A program made the translations under genes and the position numbers. From assembly GCF_963580165.1 (NCBI RefSeq), contig NZ_CAUZLM010000004.1, positions 124,001-188,000 of the forward strand: 64,000 nt of DNA, written 5' to 3'. The stretch is from Fructobacillus evanidus. GTDB taxonomy: Bacteria > Bacillota > Bacilli > Lactobacillales > Lactobacillaceae. The stretch's first letter is position 1, and each line of letters starts with the position of its first letter. A model generated the notes under the pieces. That model ran no database searches and had not been told where the DNA came from. It saw nothing but the letters and a program-made list of their open reading frames with translations. Of this stretch, positions 26,089 to 33,999 are shown piece after piece.

Positions 26089-26197
26089 GATGTGATACTC
26101 CCTTAAATTTAAAAATCACGGTTTCTTCAAACATATCAATTATAGCACGCAAAGGCCCTTTCTGCCCCGTTCCAAAGCGATTTAATTTTCATTTAAA

Positions 26198-26250
26198 GCG
26201 AACGTTTCCTTGAAATCAACTGTTACGTTCGCCTTTTTCAGGCGTATACT
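26198..26250 (+). promoter_or_regulatory. Inverted repeat and -10 element upstream of pnuC
   Basis: GCGAACGT (26198-26205) and ACGTTCGC (26225-26232) form an 8-bp inverted repeat with a T5 run after it, ending just before TATACT (26245-26250). No good -35 is seen at normal spacing; the repeat occupies that place. It could be an operator or a terminator of upstream transcripts. Confidence 0.4.
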
Positions 26251-26261
26251 AGATTAGTTAC

Positions 26262-26308
26262 AAACCGGTGCGTTGCTTCCGTCACGGCACCTAAAAAACA
26301 ACAAGGAG
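26262..26308 (+). promoter_or_regulatory. Candidate NAD+-II (pnuC motif) riboswitch
   Basis: GGTGC (26267-26271) pairs with GCACC (26287-26291), and GTTG (26272-26275) can pair with CAAC (26299-26302) across an A-rich linker, forming an H-type pseudoknot that abuts the AAGGAG ribosome-binding site (26303-26308) of pnuC. Position before pnuC, size and occlusion of the SD fit the translational pnuC-motif riboswitch; the consensus was not checked. Confidence 0.45.
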
Positions 26309-26314
26309 AAAACA

Positions 26315-27082
26315 ATGATGGAGAATGTAAAGAACAAGACGAGCTTCTGGCTGATTTTTAAGGAGACAATGTCTCCTAGAAGAATCATCCAAGATCTAGC
26401 TAGCCTCAGTAAGATGACCAAGGCACTCTTATTATTAATGATTGCTGCCCAAGTCGCCACCTTTTTAATCGGTGAGAGTTTTAATGGGATGGCCTGGTTG
26501 ACCGTCTCAACTGGGGTTAGTTCGCTAATCAACCTTGCTCTAGTCGACCAGGGGAAGCAAAGCAATTATTTCTGGGGGTTAATTGGTACAGCAACATGGA
26601 TGATTGTCGCCCTTTTTTCAAGAACTTATGGTGACTTCACCTCCCAGGGATTTGCCTTTATCATGCAGTTCATTGGCATTGCGGCATGGGCTCGCTATCG
26701 CGGTAGTGCCGAAAAGGAACTTCCTTCCCGTAAACTAACGCTGCATACCGCCCTCATCACCACTTTAATCACCATTCTTTCCTATATCACGGTTGTTGCT
26801 TTTTCAAAGCATTTTAACGGCCTACAAATTTACCTGGATTCGGCTGTCCTTCCATTAAATATCGTAGGACAAATCCTCATGACATATGGTTTCCGTTCTC
26901 AGTGGATTGCCTGGCTGGTTTCAGACGTCATCCAAGTCGTCGTCTGGTACCGCAATATCTTTTTGATTCACGACGCCTATGCCAGTTCCATGTTTGTCTT
27001 GCAGGTCATTATCTTAATTAACGCCCTCTATGGTACCTGGTATTGGTACAAGAAGGCTAAACCCGGTAAGCCTTCCTTATAA
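26315..27082 (+). CDS. pnuC: PnuC-family nicotinamide riboside transporter
   Basis: Membrane facilitator of the PnuC/SWEET-like family, importing nicotinamide riboside for NAD synthesis. About seven hydrophobic segments are seen, with the family features YGDFTSQGFAFIMQF and GQILMTYGFRSQWIAW...VWYRN near the substrate site. The ATG at 26315 has AAGGAG 7 bases upstream; the longer frame from 26273 would start inside the predicted pseudoknot. 255 residues. Probably controlled at translation by the preceding RNA element. Confidence 0.88.
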   Translation: MMENVKNKTSFWLIFKETMSPRRIIQDLASLSKMTKALLLLMIAAQVATFLIGESFNGMAWLTVSTGVSSLINLALVDQGKQSNYFWGLIGTATWMIVALFSRTYGDFTSQGFAFIMQFIGIAAWARYRGSAEKELPSRKLTLHTALITTLITILSYITVVAFSKHFNGLQIYLDSAVLPLNIVGQILMTYGFRSQWIAWLVSDVIQVVVWYRNIFLIHDAYASSMFVLQVIILINALYGTWYWYKKAKPGKPSL

Positions 27083-27107
27083 AATCAGTTTTCAAAATCA
27101 CGCACGC

Positions 27108-27147
27108 AAAAAGACGGCGATTGCTTCCATGCAACCACCGTCTTTTT
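27108..27147. terminator. Terminator between pnuC and tRNA-Asn
   Basis: AAAAAGACGGCG...GCCGTCTTTTT-type stem with an internal TTGC/GCAA pairing (27108-27147); can end both pnuC and the leftward tRNA transcript. Confidence 0.7.
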
Positions 27148-27160
27148 AATTTACCCACTA

Positions 27161-27233
27161 CTGCCCCAGCTGGACTCGAACCAGCGACCCTCGCATTAAC
27201 AGTGCGGCGTTCTACCAACTGAACTACGGAGCA
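27161..27233 (-). tRNA. tRNA-Asn(GUU), copy 1
   Basis: 73 bases on the minus strand with acceptor TGCTCCG/TGGGGCA, discriminator G, loop CTGTTAA (anticodon GTT) and T-loop TTCGAGT. CCA is not encoded. Sequence identical to the copy at 27427. Confidence 0.93.
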
Positions 27234-27251
27234 ATTAATTACCATACATTT

Positions 27252-27280
27252 ATAATACATAACGTTTCATAATTAGTCAA
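27252..27280 (-). promoter_or_regulatory. Promoter of tRNA-Asn copy 1
   Basis: Minus-strand TTGACT (27275-27280) and TATTAT (27252-27257), 17-base spacer. Nearly the same promoter precedes copy 2. Confidence 0.75.
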
Positions 27281-27377
27281 GGATTTTATGAGATATTTTT
27301 AATTTAATATTCATCAATTGGTGATAGTCATTCTGAACAACTAAGCTTGCTCATCTTTTTATTCTAAGTTATAAAAT

Positions 27378-27412
27378 AAAAAAAGTGTTGGTTGCCAAGT
27401 GACAACCAACAC
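27378..27412 (-). terminator. Terminator of tRNA-Asn copy 2
   Basis: GTGTTGGTTG (27385-27394) pairs with CAACCAACAC (27403-27412); the minus strand continues in T7. Confidence 0.8.
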
Positions 27413-27426
27413 TGATTTGGCTAGGA

Positions 27427-27499
27427 CTGCCCCAGCTGGACTCGAACCAGCGACCCTCGCATTAACAGTGCGGCGTTCTACCAACTGAACTACGGAGCA
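27427..27499 (-). tRNA. tRNA-Asn(GUU), copy 2
   Basis: Identical in sequence to copy 1 (27161-27233), with its own promoter and terminator, so the two form a tandem duplication of a complete transcription unit. Confidence 0.93.
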
Positions 27500-27517
27500 A
27501 TTAATTACCATACGTTT

Positions 27518-27546
27518 ATAATACATAACGTCTAATAATTAGTCAA
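27518..27546 (-). promoter_or_regulatory. Promoter of tRNA-Asn copy 2
   Basis: Minus-strand TTGACT (27541-27546) and TATTAT (27518-27523), 17-base spacer. Confidence 0.75.
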
Positions 27547-27600
27547 GCCTTTTATTAAAAATATTTAATCTTTAGAACCATTATCGGTGCAAACGTCATT

Positions 27601-28527
27601 CTAATGCGCAACAACCTTTTCAAATTGAGTTTGAATCGAGTCTGCTGACTTCTGCAACTTAGCCAATTCTTCTTCCGTCAAATCCAATTGTGAGTAGGAA
27701 ACAACCCCCTCACGACCAACAATAGCAGGATAAGAAAGATAAGAGGCGAATTCAGGACGCTTGTGAGAAACTGGCATTTCCGTCTTTGCATCCTGGATGA
27801 CTGTCTTGGCCAAACGAATGGCAGCCGTCGCAATCCCATATGAAGTATAACCCTTACCATCGAAAACAGTGTAGCCTCCGACCACAGAGTCTTCTTCGAT
27901 AGCAGCCAAATCAATCCCTTGTTCTGCCGCCAATTTAGTAATTGGTTGACCCTTCAAAGACACCGTCGACCAAGCCGTAAACTGTGAATTTCCGTGTTCA
28001 CCAAGATTGTAGCCCGCAACTGAACGAGGATCAACATTGAAGGCCGAACCAACTGCCCGGTGCATCCGCGCTGTGTCCAAAAGTGTTCCTGTTCCGAGCA
28101 CCTTTTCCTTCGGATAGCCAGTTTCTGCCTGGTAAACAGCGGCAATCGCGTCACAAGGATTCGTAATCACGACCAAGACCCCTGAAAAATCAGTCGCCTT
28201 CAACTTGGCTGAAACTTCCTTCACCTGCTCAACGTTGTGTGGCAATTCAATAAAGCGATCATGTTCGACGTTATCGTATTGCAATTCAATCTTACCAATG
28301 GCTGAAATAATGACGTCTGCATCCCCCAACGCTTGGTAGTCATTGACAGTCACAGAAAAACTATTGTTCAAGTTCGTTTTTGCATCTTCAAAATCCAAGG
28401 CGTCCGCTTGGACTTTCTTTTCATTTTTATCAATAAAGACGTATTCATCCGCCACGCCTTCAGCAACTAGGCCATGAGCCACCGTTGAACCCACATGACC
28501 CATTCCAATAATTCCAATTTTTCGCAT
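27601..28527 (-). CDS. hicD: L-2-hydroxyisocaproate dehydrogenase
   Basis: NAD-dependent reduction of branched 2-oxo acids to L-2-hydroxy acids; member of the L-LDH/MDH superfamily. The NAD loop is GIIGMGHVGS, the substrate Arg/His region DTARMHRAVG and GYNLGEHGNSQF. The stretch GTGTLLDTARM...FNVDPRSV resembles the known Weissella confusa enzyme more than LDH. The start at 28527 has GGGG 8 bases upstream; the longer frame to 28572 lacks support. 308 residues. Located beside AzlCD, a branched-chain amino acid exporter, which suits a branched-chain role. Confidence 0.88.
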   Translation of the reverse strand: MRKIGIIGMGHVGSTVAHGLVAEGVADEYVFIDKNEKKVQADALDFEDAKTNLNNSFSVTVNDYQALGDADVIISAIGKIELQYDNVEHDRFIELPHNVEQVKEVSAKLKATDFSGVLVVITNPCDAIAAVYQAETGYPKEKVLGTGTLLDTARMHRAVGSAFNVDPRSVAGYNLGEHGNSQFTAWSTVSLKGQPITKLAAEQGIDLAAIEEDSVVGGYTVFDGKGYTSYGIATAAIRLAKTVIQDAKTEMPVSHKRPEFASYLSYPAIVGREGVVSYSQLDLTEEELAKLQKSADSIQTQFEKVVAH

Positions 28528-28609
28528 CGACATTTCCCCTTTTCTGTTGTTGTGCCAATGATAATCATTCAAAACACGACCGTCAAGGGTTTTATGAGAA
28601 AATTTTAAT

Positions 28610-28939
28610 TTAAAGTCCGATTAGGTCGATGACTGCAAACGAAATAACACCAACAACAACCGTCAGCAGGAGGTTTTTACTGACCACAGCCGTCGCCACC
28701 GTTGGTAAAGAGGCCCACAGATTTGACCAATTGACACTTGGAAGGTGTCCCAGATGCTGCACAAATAAGCTTTCAAACCAAATCCCAGCCATAATAGTGA
28801 TGGGGACAAAACTTAAAAATTCAAGGACCCCTTCTGGTAAATCAAACTTTTTCAGCATGACAAAGGGAAATATCCGCGATACCCAGGTCACGAGACCACA
28901 AGTAATAATTGTGAATAAAATATAGTTAGTCAAAGACAC
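28610..28939 (-). CDS. azlD: AzlD-family branched-chain amino acid exporter subunit
   Basis: Small (109 aa) membrane protein with four hydrophobic segments, the AzlD partner of AzlC; together they export branched-chain amino acids or analogues. Typical features are TWVSRIFPFVML and FLSFVPITIMAGIWF. It overlaps azlC by 14 bases, so the pair is translated together. Confidence 0.88.
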   Translation of the reverse strand: MSLTNYILFTIITCGLVTWVSRIFPFVMLKKFDLPEGVLEFLSFVPITIMAGIWFESLFVQHLGHLPSVNWSNLWASLPTVATAVVSKNLLLTVVVGVISFAVIDLIGL

Positions 28940-29633
28940 GTTTCATCACCATCCCAAATAAACTGCCACAAATCGTCACCAGTAAGACAACAAAGTTCTT
29001 TGGTACAAAAATCAAAAATAGGTAAATCAGTACCAACACAAAGATGACCACGGTTACTTGCAAAACCAATTTGATGGTCTTATCCGAACTGATTTGCGCC
29101 ATTAATAGTCCAATAAACATGGCCGTAATGGCAAAATCTAAGCCAAATTTTCCAGGATCGCTCACCAGACCACCCAAGACGGCACCCAAAAAGGTGCCTA
29201 ATAACCAACTCGCATACGAGACCAAGTTAACCGTGTTAAACCAGGGAAAGCTAAGCCGATTTTGGCTAACATTGACCTTACTCATCCCCAGAGCAAAACT
29301 TTCGTCCGTGACAAAGGTCCCCAGCCAAATATTACGCCAGAGCGAATAGCGGTTGAAATAGGGTGCTAGCGTCATACTCATCAAAATCATCCGCGCGTTG
29401 ACCAGAAAAACGGCAAAGTCAATCGCCGCTATCGAACTCTGGGACCCAACCATCGTGACCAAAACAAACTGGGCCGAACCACCGTAATCAATTGCTGAAA
29501 TCAGCACGATCAACCAGGTACTCAGCCCCGCCGCTTTCGCCACGATGCCAAAGGCCATACTAATGCCAATGTAACCAAAGACGGTCGGCAGGGCATCTCG
29601 CCAGCCGGCCTGAGCTGTTAAAGTATCATCCAT
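28926..29633 (-). CDS. azlC: AzlC-family branched-chain amino acid exporter
   Basis: Large subunit of the AzlCD exporter, 235 residues with five to six TM helices. The family start is seen (WRDALPTVFGYIGISMAFGIVAKAAG) and the conserved DEAxAL-like region is DESFALGMSKV. GGGGGAG precedes the ATG at good distance. Downstream azlD overlaps; hicD follows on the same strand. Confidence 0.88.
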   Translation of the reverse strand: MDDTLTAQAGWRDALPTVFGYIGISMAFGIVAKAAGLSTWLIVLISAIDYGGSAQFVLVTMVGSQSSIAAIDFAVFLVNARMILMSMTLAPYFNRYSLWRNIWLGTFVTDESFALGMSKVNVSQNRLSFPWFNTVNLVSYASWLLGTFLGAVLGGLVSDPGKFGLDFAITAMFIGLLMAQISSDKTIKLVLQVTVVIFVLVLIYLFLIFVPKNFVVLLVTICGSLFGMVMKRVFD

Positions 29634-29742
29634 CCCACTCCCCCTTTTTCATTATTTTTTAATCTTTTTCTCTAGAAAATTATTATAAGGGAGATTTCAA
29701 ACACAATCCAGACCAATGCATTTAGACAAAATAAAAACCCAC

Positions 29743-30075
29743 TTAGCAGAAATACCGCTCTTCGTGGATTTCGCAACGTGGGTTAAAGGGTGCTAAACAG
29801 TTCAGGCAGGCACCCGTCTTATATTCTTGATAAGTTAATTCTTGACCGCAGCGCCCACAGAGAACCGCCGGATTGGTCGCATCTTTTGCCATCGGCACAA
29901 AGTGGTGGTCTCGTAATGTATCGTGGCATTGGTAGCAAGCAAAATATTCTTCGCATTGGGCACAACGCAGACCGGCAATATCAACATCCGAGTGATAATG
30001 AACACAGGTCCCGGTGGTACCAATGTCAATGCCAACCATCGCCACTTGTTTAGCTCCAAAGAACCGCTTAGTCAT
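29743..30075 (-). CDS. CHY-type zinc finger protein
   Basis: 110-residue Cys/His-rich protein. It has CVHYHSDVDIAGLRCAQCEEYFACYQCHD, later CGRCGQEL and CLNCLAPFNPRCEIH, matching the CHY zinc-finger pattern with several CxxC pairs. No TM segment. Function in bacteria is unknown; it may bind zinc or nucleic acid. The ATG at 30075 overlaps the end of the FMN reductase gene by 8 bases, so the two are co-translated. A weak terminator-like pairing (29736-29784) overlaps its own 3' end. Confidence 0.75.
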   Translation of the reverse strand: MTKRFFGAKQVAMVGIDIGTTGTCVHYHSDVDIAGLRCAQCEEYFACYQCHDTLRDHHFVPMAKDATNPAVLCGRCGQELTYQEYKTGACLNCLAPFNPRCEIHEERYFC

Positions 30076-30625
30076 GTTTTTGCCATTCATTATCAAAGGC
30101 TGACTGCAATAATGCCACCTGGTCTTGGTATGGTGACAAGAGTTCCATCAGTTCTGCTGCCGTCATTTCCTCCGTCACTTGACCAACTGCCAAATTCAAG
30201 CGGAGATTGACAGGTAAACGGTTGACCTTCACCCCCTGCAAAACCAGTGAGAAGGCCAAATCACCCTGAAAACCACCATGACCACCAAAGAAAACGGTCG
30301 CAACTGGCAACCCTCGCCACTCGGCGTAAAGGGTATCAATGGCGTTCTTCAAAACAGCTGGATAGCCCCAATTGTATTGAGGGGCCACAAATACCACCCC
30401 ATCATAACTTTTAATTTGTTTCGACCAATCAATCGTTGACTGATTTTGATAATGACCTTCAGATGGTAGTTCGGGCTCATCCAAAAATGGCAAAGCAACG
30501 GTGGCTAGGTCGACCACCTCGGCCTCCATCTCTTGGTTACTTAACAAAGGAGCTAACCAATAGGCTAAGCGCCGACTAACACTCTTTGTTCGATTACTTC
30601 CGACAATCACAGCAATTTTTTTCAT
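30068..30625 (-). CDS. NAD(P)H-dependent FMN reductase family protein
   Basis: Flavodoxin-like reductase of 185 residues. The phosphate loop is IVGSNRTKSVSRRLAYWL and the FMN-contact stretch APQYNWGYPAVLKNAIDTL is characteristic of the FMN_red family (azoreductase/chromate reductase-like). GGAG lies before the ATG at 30625; a much longer frame to 30754 has no support. First gene of a pair with the zinc-finger protein. Physiological electron acceptor unknown. Confidence 0.85.
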   Translation of the reverse strand: MKKIAVIVGSNRTKSVSRRLAYWLAPLLSNQEMEAEVVDLATVALPFLDEPELPSEGHYQNQSTIDWSKQIKSYDGVVFVAPQYNWGYPAVLKNAIDTLYAEWRGLPVATVFFGGHGGFQGDLAFSLVLQGVKVNRLPVNLRLNLAVGQVTEEMTAAELMELLSPYQDQVALLQSAFDNEWQKHD

Positions 30626-30778
30626 TTTTTCTCCAGTAATTTGAGGGCCTTTTGAAAAATAAACAGGTCCATTTACGAGATCAACAAAGTCGATTACAAA
30701 AGAGCTCTCGCGGCTTTTTGTCTTGGTGCTTATTATAAACTTTTGAATCCGCACAAAAAATAAATTTTAAATTCACTG

Positions 30779-31107
30779 TTGACTCATATTTTTTTAATGC
30801 TATACTCATAACCAAGATAACAACTGCAGTGATTGGATGAGTAATCCGCAAGCGATTCTACAGAAAACCGTGATTTGATGAGACACGGTGGATTGGCTAC
30901 GGATGAAAATGGTCCAGGAGCGGTTCATAGTGCGGCGAGTCCTCTGCGATAAGCTGGCTACGGCTAACAACCGTTATCATGTTGCGATATAGCCCCCATT
31001 GGTGTATCGACTAAGGCTGGTCATTAGACCGGCGAAGTAGAGTGGTACAGCGTTCACATGCGCCTCTAGGTTCAGATTTAAAAATCTAAACCTGGGGGCG
31101 CTTTTTA
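30779..31107 (+). promoter_or_regulatory. Methionine-type T-box leader with promoter
   Basis: TTGACT (30779-30784) and TATACT (30801-30806), 16-base spacer, start a long leader. The T-box core AGAGTGGTACAGCG is at 31039-31052, followed by a long terminator stem (GCGCC...GGCGC, 31060-31101) with T5. AUG triplets at 30903-30911 lie where the Stem I specifier is expected. The downstream methionine genes support Met-tRNA as ligand, though the specifier is inferred. Confidence 0.85.
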
Positions 31108-31131
31108 GTGTCTAGAAAAAGGAGAAAAGAC

Positions 31132-32274
31132 ATGACAGAAACAGCAGTAGCAACATTGACCAAGACCCCCGTACATTTCGATATCGTCGGCTCATTCCTC
31201 CGACCAGCCCGCCTGAAGCAGGCCCAACAAGACTTAGCCGATGGCAAAATCAGCCAAGCAGACCTAACCAAAATTCAAGATGAAGAAATCAAGGATTTGG
31301 TCGACAAGGAAATTAAGGCTGGCCTCCACTACGTTTCAGATGGTGAATTCCGTCGTCACTGGTGGCACTTGGATACTTTCTGGGGCTTTGAGGGCATCAA
31401 AAAGACGAATATCGCCCATGGCTACCTTTTCCATGATGTCGAGACACGAGCCGAATCAGCCCAAGTCGACGGCAAGATTCGCTTTACAAAGGACCATCCT
31501 GATTTGAAGGCCTTCTTGTACTTGAAGGAAATCACGAAAGATTTGGATGTTATCCCCCGTCAAAGCATCCCCTCTCCAGCTCAGGCCTATGCTGAGTTGG
31601 TTCGCGGTGAGGAAAACATTGCTGCTTTGAAGGAGTTTTACCCAAATCATGAGGACCTCGTTCATGATTTGACCACTGCCTACCATGACCTTTACCTTGC
31701 GCTCTATGAAGCTGGTTGTCGCGACATCAAGTTAGATGACTGTACTTGGGGTATGCTCTCCGATACTGATTTCTGGGCAGAACAAAATGTCGACCAAAAG
31801 GGAATCGATGAACTCCAAGCAGAATATTTGAAGATCAATAACCTGTCATTGGAAAACTTGCCTGAAGACCTCCGTGTCAGCACACACGTTTGCCGCGGCA
31901 ACTACGCTTCAACTTGGGCCGCAACTGGTGGCTATGACGCTGTTGCCGACACCCTCTTTGCCAAGGAAAACGTTGAATCCTTCTACTTGGAATTTGATGA
32001 TGACCGCTCTGGTGACTTTGCACCATTGGCAAAGGTTCCAGCCGGCAAGGAAGTTGTTTTGGGCTTGGTAACTTCAAAGAAGCCTGAACTTGAAGACCCT
32101 CAAGTGTTGATTGACCGAGTTAAGGAAGCTAGCCAATACGTTCCTTTGGAAAACTTGGCTTTGAGTACACAGTGTGGTTTCGCTTCGACTGAAGAAGGCA
32201 ATCACCTAACAGAAGATGAACAATGGGCCAAGATTAAATTAGTTGTCGACACGGCCGAAAAAATTTGGGGATAG
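31132..32274 (+). CDS. Cobalamin-independent methionine synthase (MetE) family, YxjG/YxjH-like
   Basis: 380-residue protein with the C-terminal catalytic barrel of MetE only; not full MetE (about 750 aa). Segments VGSFLRPARLKQA, DGEFRRHWWHLDTF and LDDCTWGML are typical of the short YxjG/YxjH proteins. Zn-binding residues may include the Cys in DDCTW, STHVCRGN and STQCGFAS. It may make methionine from homocysteine with a different methyl donor. Start at 31132 has GGAGAAAAG upstream. First gene under the T-box. Confidence 0.85.
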   Translation: MTETAVATLTKTPVHFDIVGSFLRPARLKQAQQDLADGKISQADLTKIQDEEIKDLVDKEIKAGLHYVSDGEFRRHWWHLDTFWGFEGIKKTNIAHGYLFHDVETRAESAQVDGKIRFTKDHPDLKAFLYLKEITKDLDVIPRQSIPSPAQAYAELVRGEENIAALKEFYPNHEDLVHDLTTAYHDLYLALYEAGCRDIKLDDCTWGMLSDTDFWAEQNVDQKGIDELQAEYLKINNLSLENLPEDLRVSTHVCRGNYASTWAATGGYDAVADTLFAKENVESFYLEFDDDRSGDFAPLAKVPAGKEVVLGLVTSKKPELEDPQVLIDRVKEASQYVPLENLALSTQCGFASTEEGNHLTEDEQWAKIKLVVDTAEKIWG

Positions 32275-32288
32275 GCGGACACTAATTC

Positions 32289-33929
32289 ATGAAACAATGG
32301 CAGAAATGGACGGCAGCGGCCGCCCTAGTAGTGGTTATCGGTGGAGGGCTGGCAACCTTTAATCATTTCAAGACGAACGCCTCCAAGGAAGACTCGGTTT
32401 TGAATTATTCTTTAGATAGCGATATCCAAACGCTTGATATCTCAAAGAGTTCAGACCAGTACTCCACTACCATCTTGGGTAACACCGAATCAAACTTGCT
32501 GCGGCTGAATGCCAAGGGCGAACCAGTTCCTGATTTAGCAAAATCCTACAGCGTTTCGAGCGACGGTCTCACCTACACCGTCCAGTTACGGTCTGACTTG
32601 AAATGGTCAGATGGCTCCGCCCTGACGGCCAAGGACTTCGTCTACTCCTGGCAACGGTTAGCCGATCCAAAGACCGGTTCCCAATATTCCTATCTAACTT
32701 CCGGTGTGCAAAATGCCGATGATATCATGGCTGGTAAAAAGCCGGTATCTTCATTGGGGGTCACGGCAAAGGGTAACACGTTGACCTTTAAGCTTGAAAA
32801 GCCAATGCAGCAATTCAAGTACCTACTGAGTTTCGCTCAGTTGATGCCACAGAAGGAATCCTACGTCAAGGACCAAGGTTCTCATTACGGTACCACCGCG
32901 AAAAATCAGATTTACTCCGGCCCCTATAAGCTAGAGGGTTGGAATGGCACCAATGAGTCCTTCAAGATGGTCAAGAACCCCGATTACTGGGACGCTAAAG
33001 ACGTCAAAACCAAGCAGGTGAACTGGCAAGTCATCAAGAATCCAGAAAGTGCCGTCAAACTTTATCAACAAGGTAAGATTGATCGTGCCAAGATTTACGG
33101 GACACCGGAAATTTACGAAGCCAATAAGAATAATAAGGCGGCAACCACGACCCCGCTGGCCGTTTCTTCCTACCTCGAATACAACCAAGCCAAGAATCCA
33201 TTCTTAGCAAACGAGAAAATTCGTCAGGCACTAAACCTGGCAACCAATCGCCAAGCACTGGCTGACCAGGCCAGTGGTGGTACTCGTTACGCCGCAACAG
33301 GCCTGGTGCCAAAGAACTTGGTGAAGGCCACAAACGGCCAGGACTTGGCAAGCTATGTTAACCCTGGTTACAAATATGATCCAACGCAAGCCAAGAAGCT
33401 CTTTAAGGAAGGTCTTCAAGAAGTAAACAAGGGCAAGATGAATGTCACGATTGAGACCGATGCCGATGCAGTCGTTTCCAAGAGTACTGTTGATTACCTT
33501 AAGCAGGCTTGGGAATCAACCTTCGGTTCCGACATTTCTGTCACGGAAAAGATTGTCCCAATCAAGCAGCGGATGCAAGATGCCCAGAATGGTAACTTCG
33601 ATATCACCTTAACCAACTGGACTGGTGATTACCAAGATGGTGTCAGCTACTACAACATGTTCAAGACGCCAACAACCGGTACTAATAGTGGCCAATTCAA
33701 GAATGATGCCTTTACGGCCGCTGTGAATCAAGCGGAAAATCAGGATGCCAATAAGCCGGCAGCCCGGGACGCTGATTTCAAGAAGGCTGAAGCCGCTTTG
33801 AAGGACCAAGCAAACTTGAACCCATTGTATTCATGGAAGCGCATTATCTTGAACCGACCAAATGTGAAGGGTGTGGTCTTAAACCCAACCGGTCTGCAAT
33901 TAGACTTGACTCATGCTTACCGCGACTAA
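32289..33929 (+). CDS. Oligopeptide ABC transporter substrate-binding protein (OppA family)
   Basis: 546-residue SBP_bac_5 peptide-binding protein. Family features include DLAKSYSVSSDGLTYTVQLR, KWSDGSALTAKDFVYSWQR and PNYW-like NPDYWD. N-terminus is basic plus one hydrophobic helix but has no lipobox Cys, so it looks TM-anchored. It starts 14 bases after the MetE-like gene and sits in a Met T-box operon, suggesting methionine-containing peptides as ligands; no opp permease or ATPase genes are near, so it must use a transporter encoded elsewhere. Confidence 0.85.
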   Translation: MKQWQKWTAAAALVVVIGGGLATFNHFKTNASKEDSVLNYSLDSDIQTLDISKSSDQYSTTILGNTESNLLRLNAKGEPVPDLAKSYSVSSDGLTYTVQLRSDLKWSDGSALTAKDFVYSWQRLADPKTGSQYSYLTSGVQNADDIMAGKKPVSSLGVTAKGNTLTFKLEKPMQQFKYLLSFAQLMPQKESYVKDQGSHYGTTAKNQIYSGPYKLEGWNGTNESFKMVKNPDYWDAKDVKTKQVNWQVIKNPESAVKLYQQGKIDRAKIYGTPEIYEANKNNKAATTTPLAVSSYLEYNQAKNPFLANEKIRQALNLATNRQALADQASGGTRYAATGLVPKNLVKATNGQDLASYVNPGYKYDPTQAKKLFKEGLQEVNKGKMNVTIETDADAVVSKSTVDYLKQAWESTFGSDISVTEKIVPIKQRMQDAQNGNFDITLTNWTGDYQDGVSYYNMFKTPTTGTNSGQFKNDAFTAAVNQAENQDANKPAARDADFKKAEAALKDQANLNPLYSWKRIILNRPNVKGVVLNPTGLQLDLTHAYRD

Positions 33930-33999
33930 CCCTTGGCACATTCTTTAACCAATTCATTCTAGGAGCAACATTATTAAAAGAGCAGAACAAAACCAATCA

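Noticed and set aside
27057..27260. ORF across tRNA-Asn
   Set aside because: It is a reading through the tRNA gene and its promoter.
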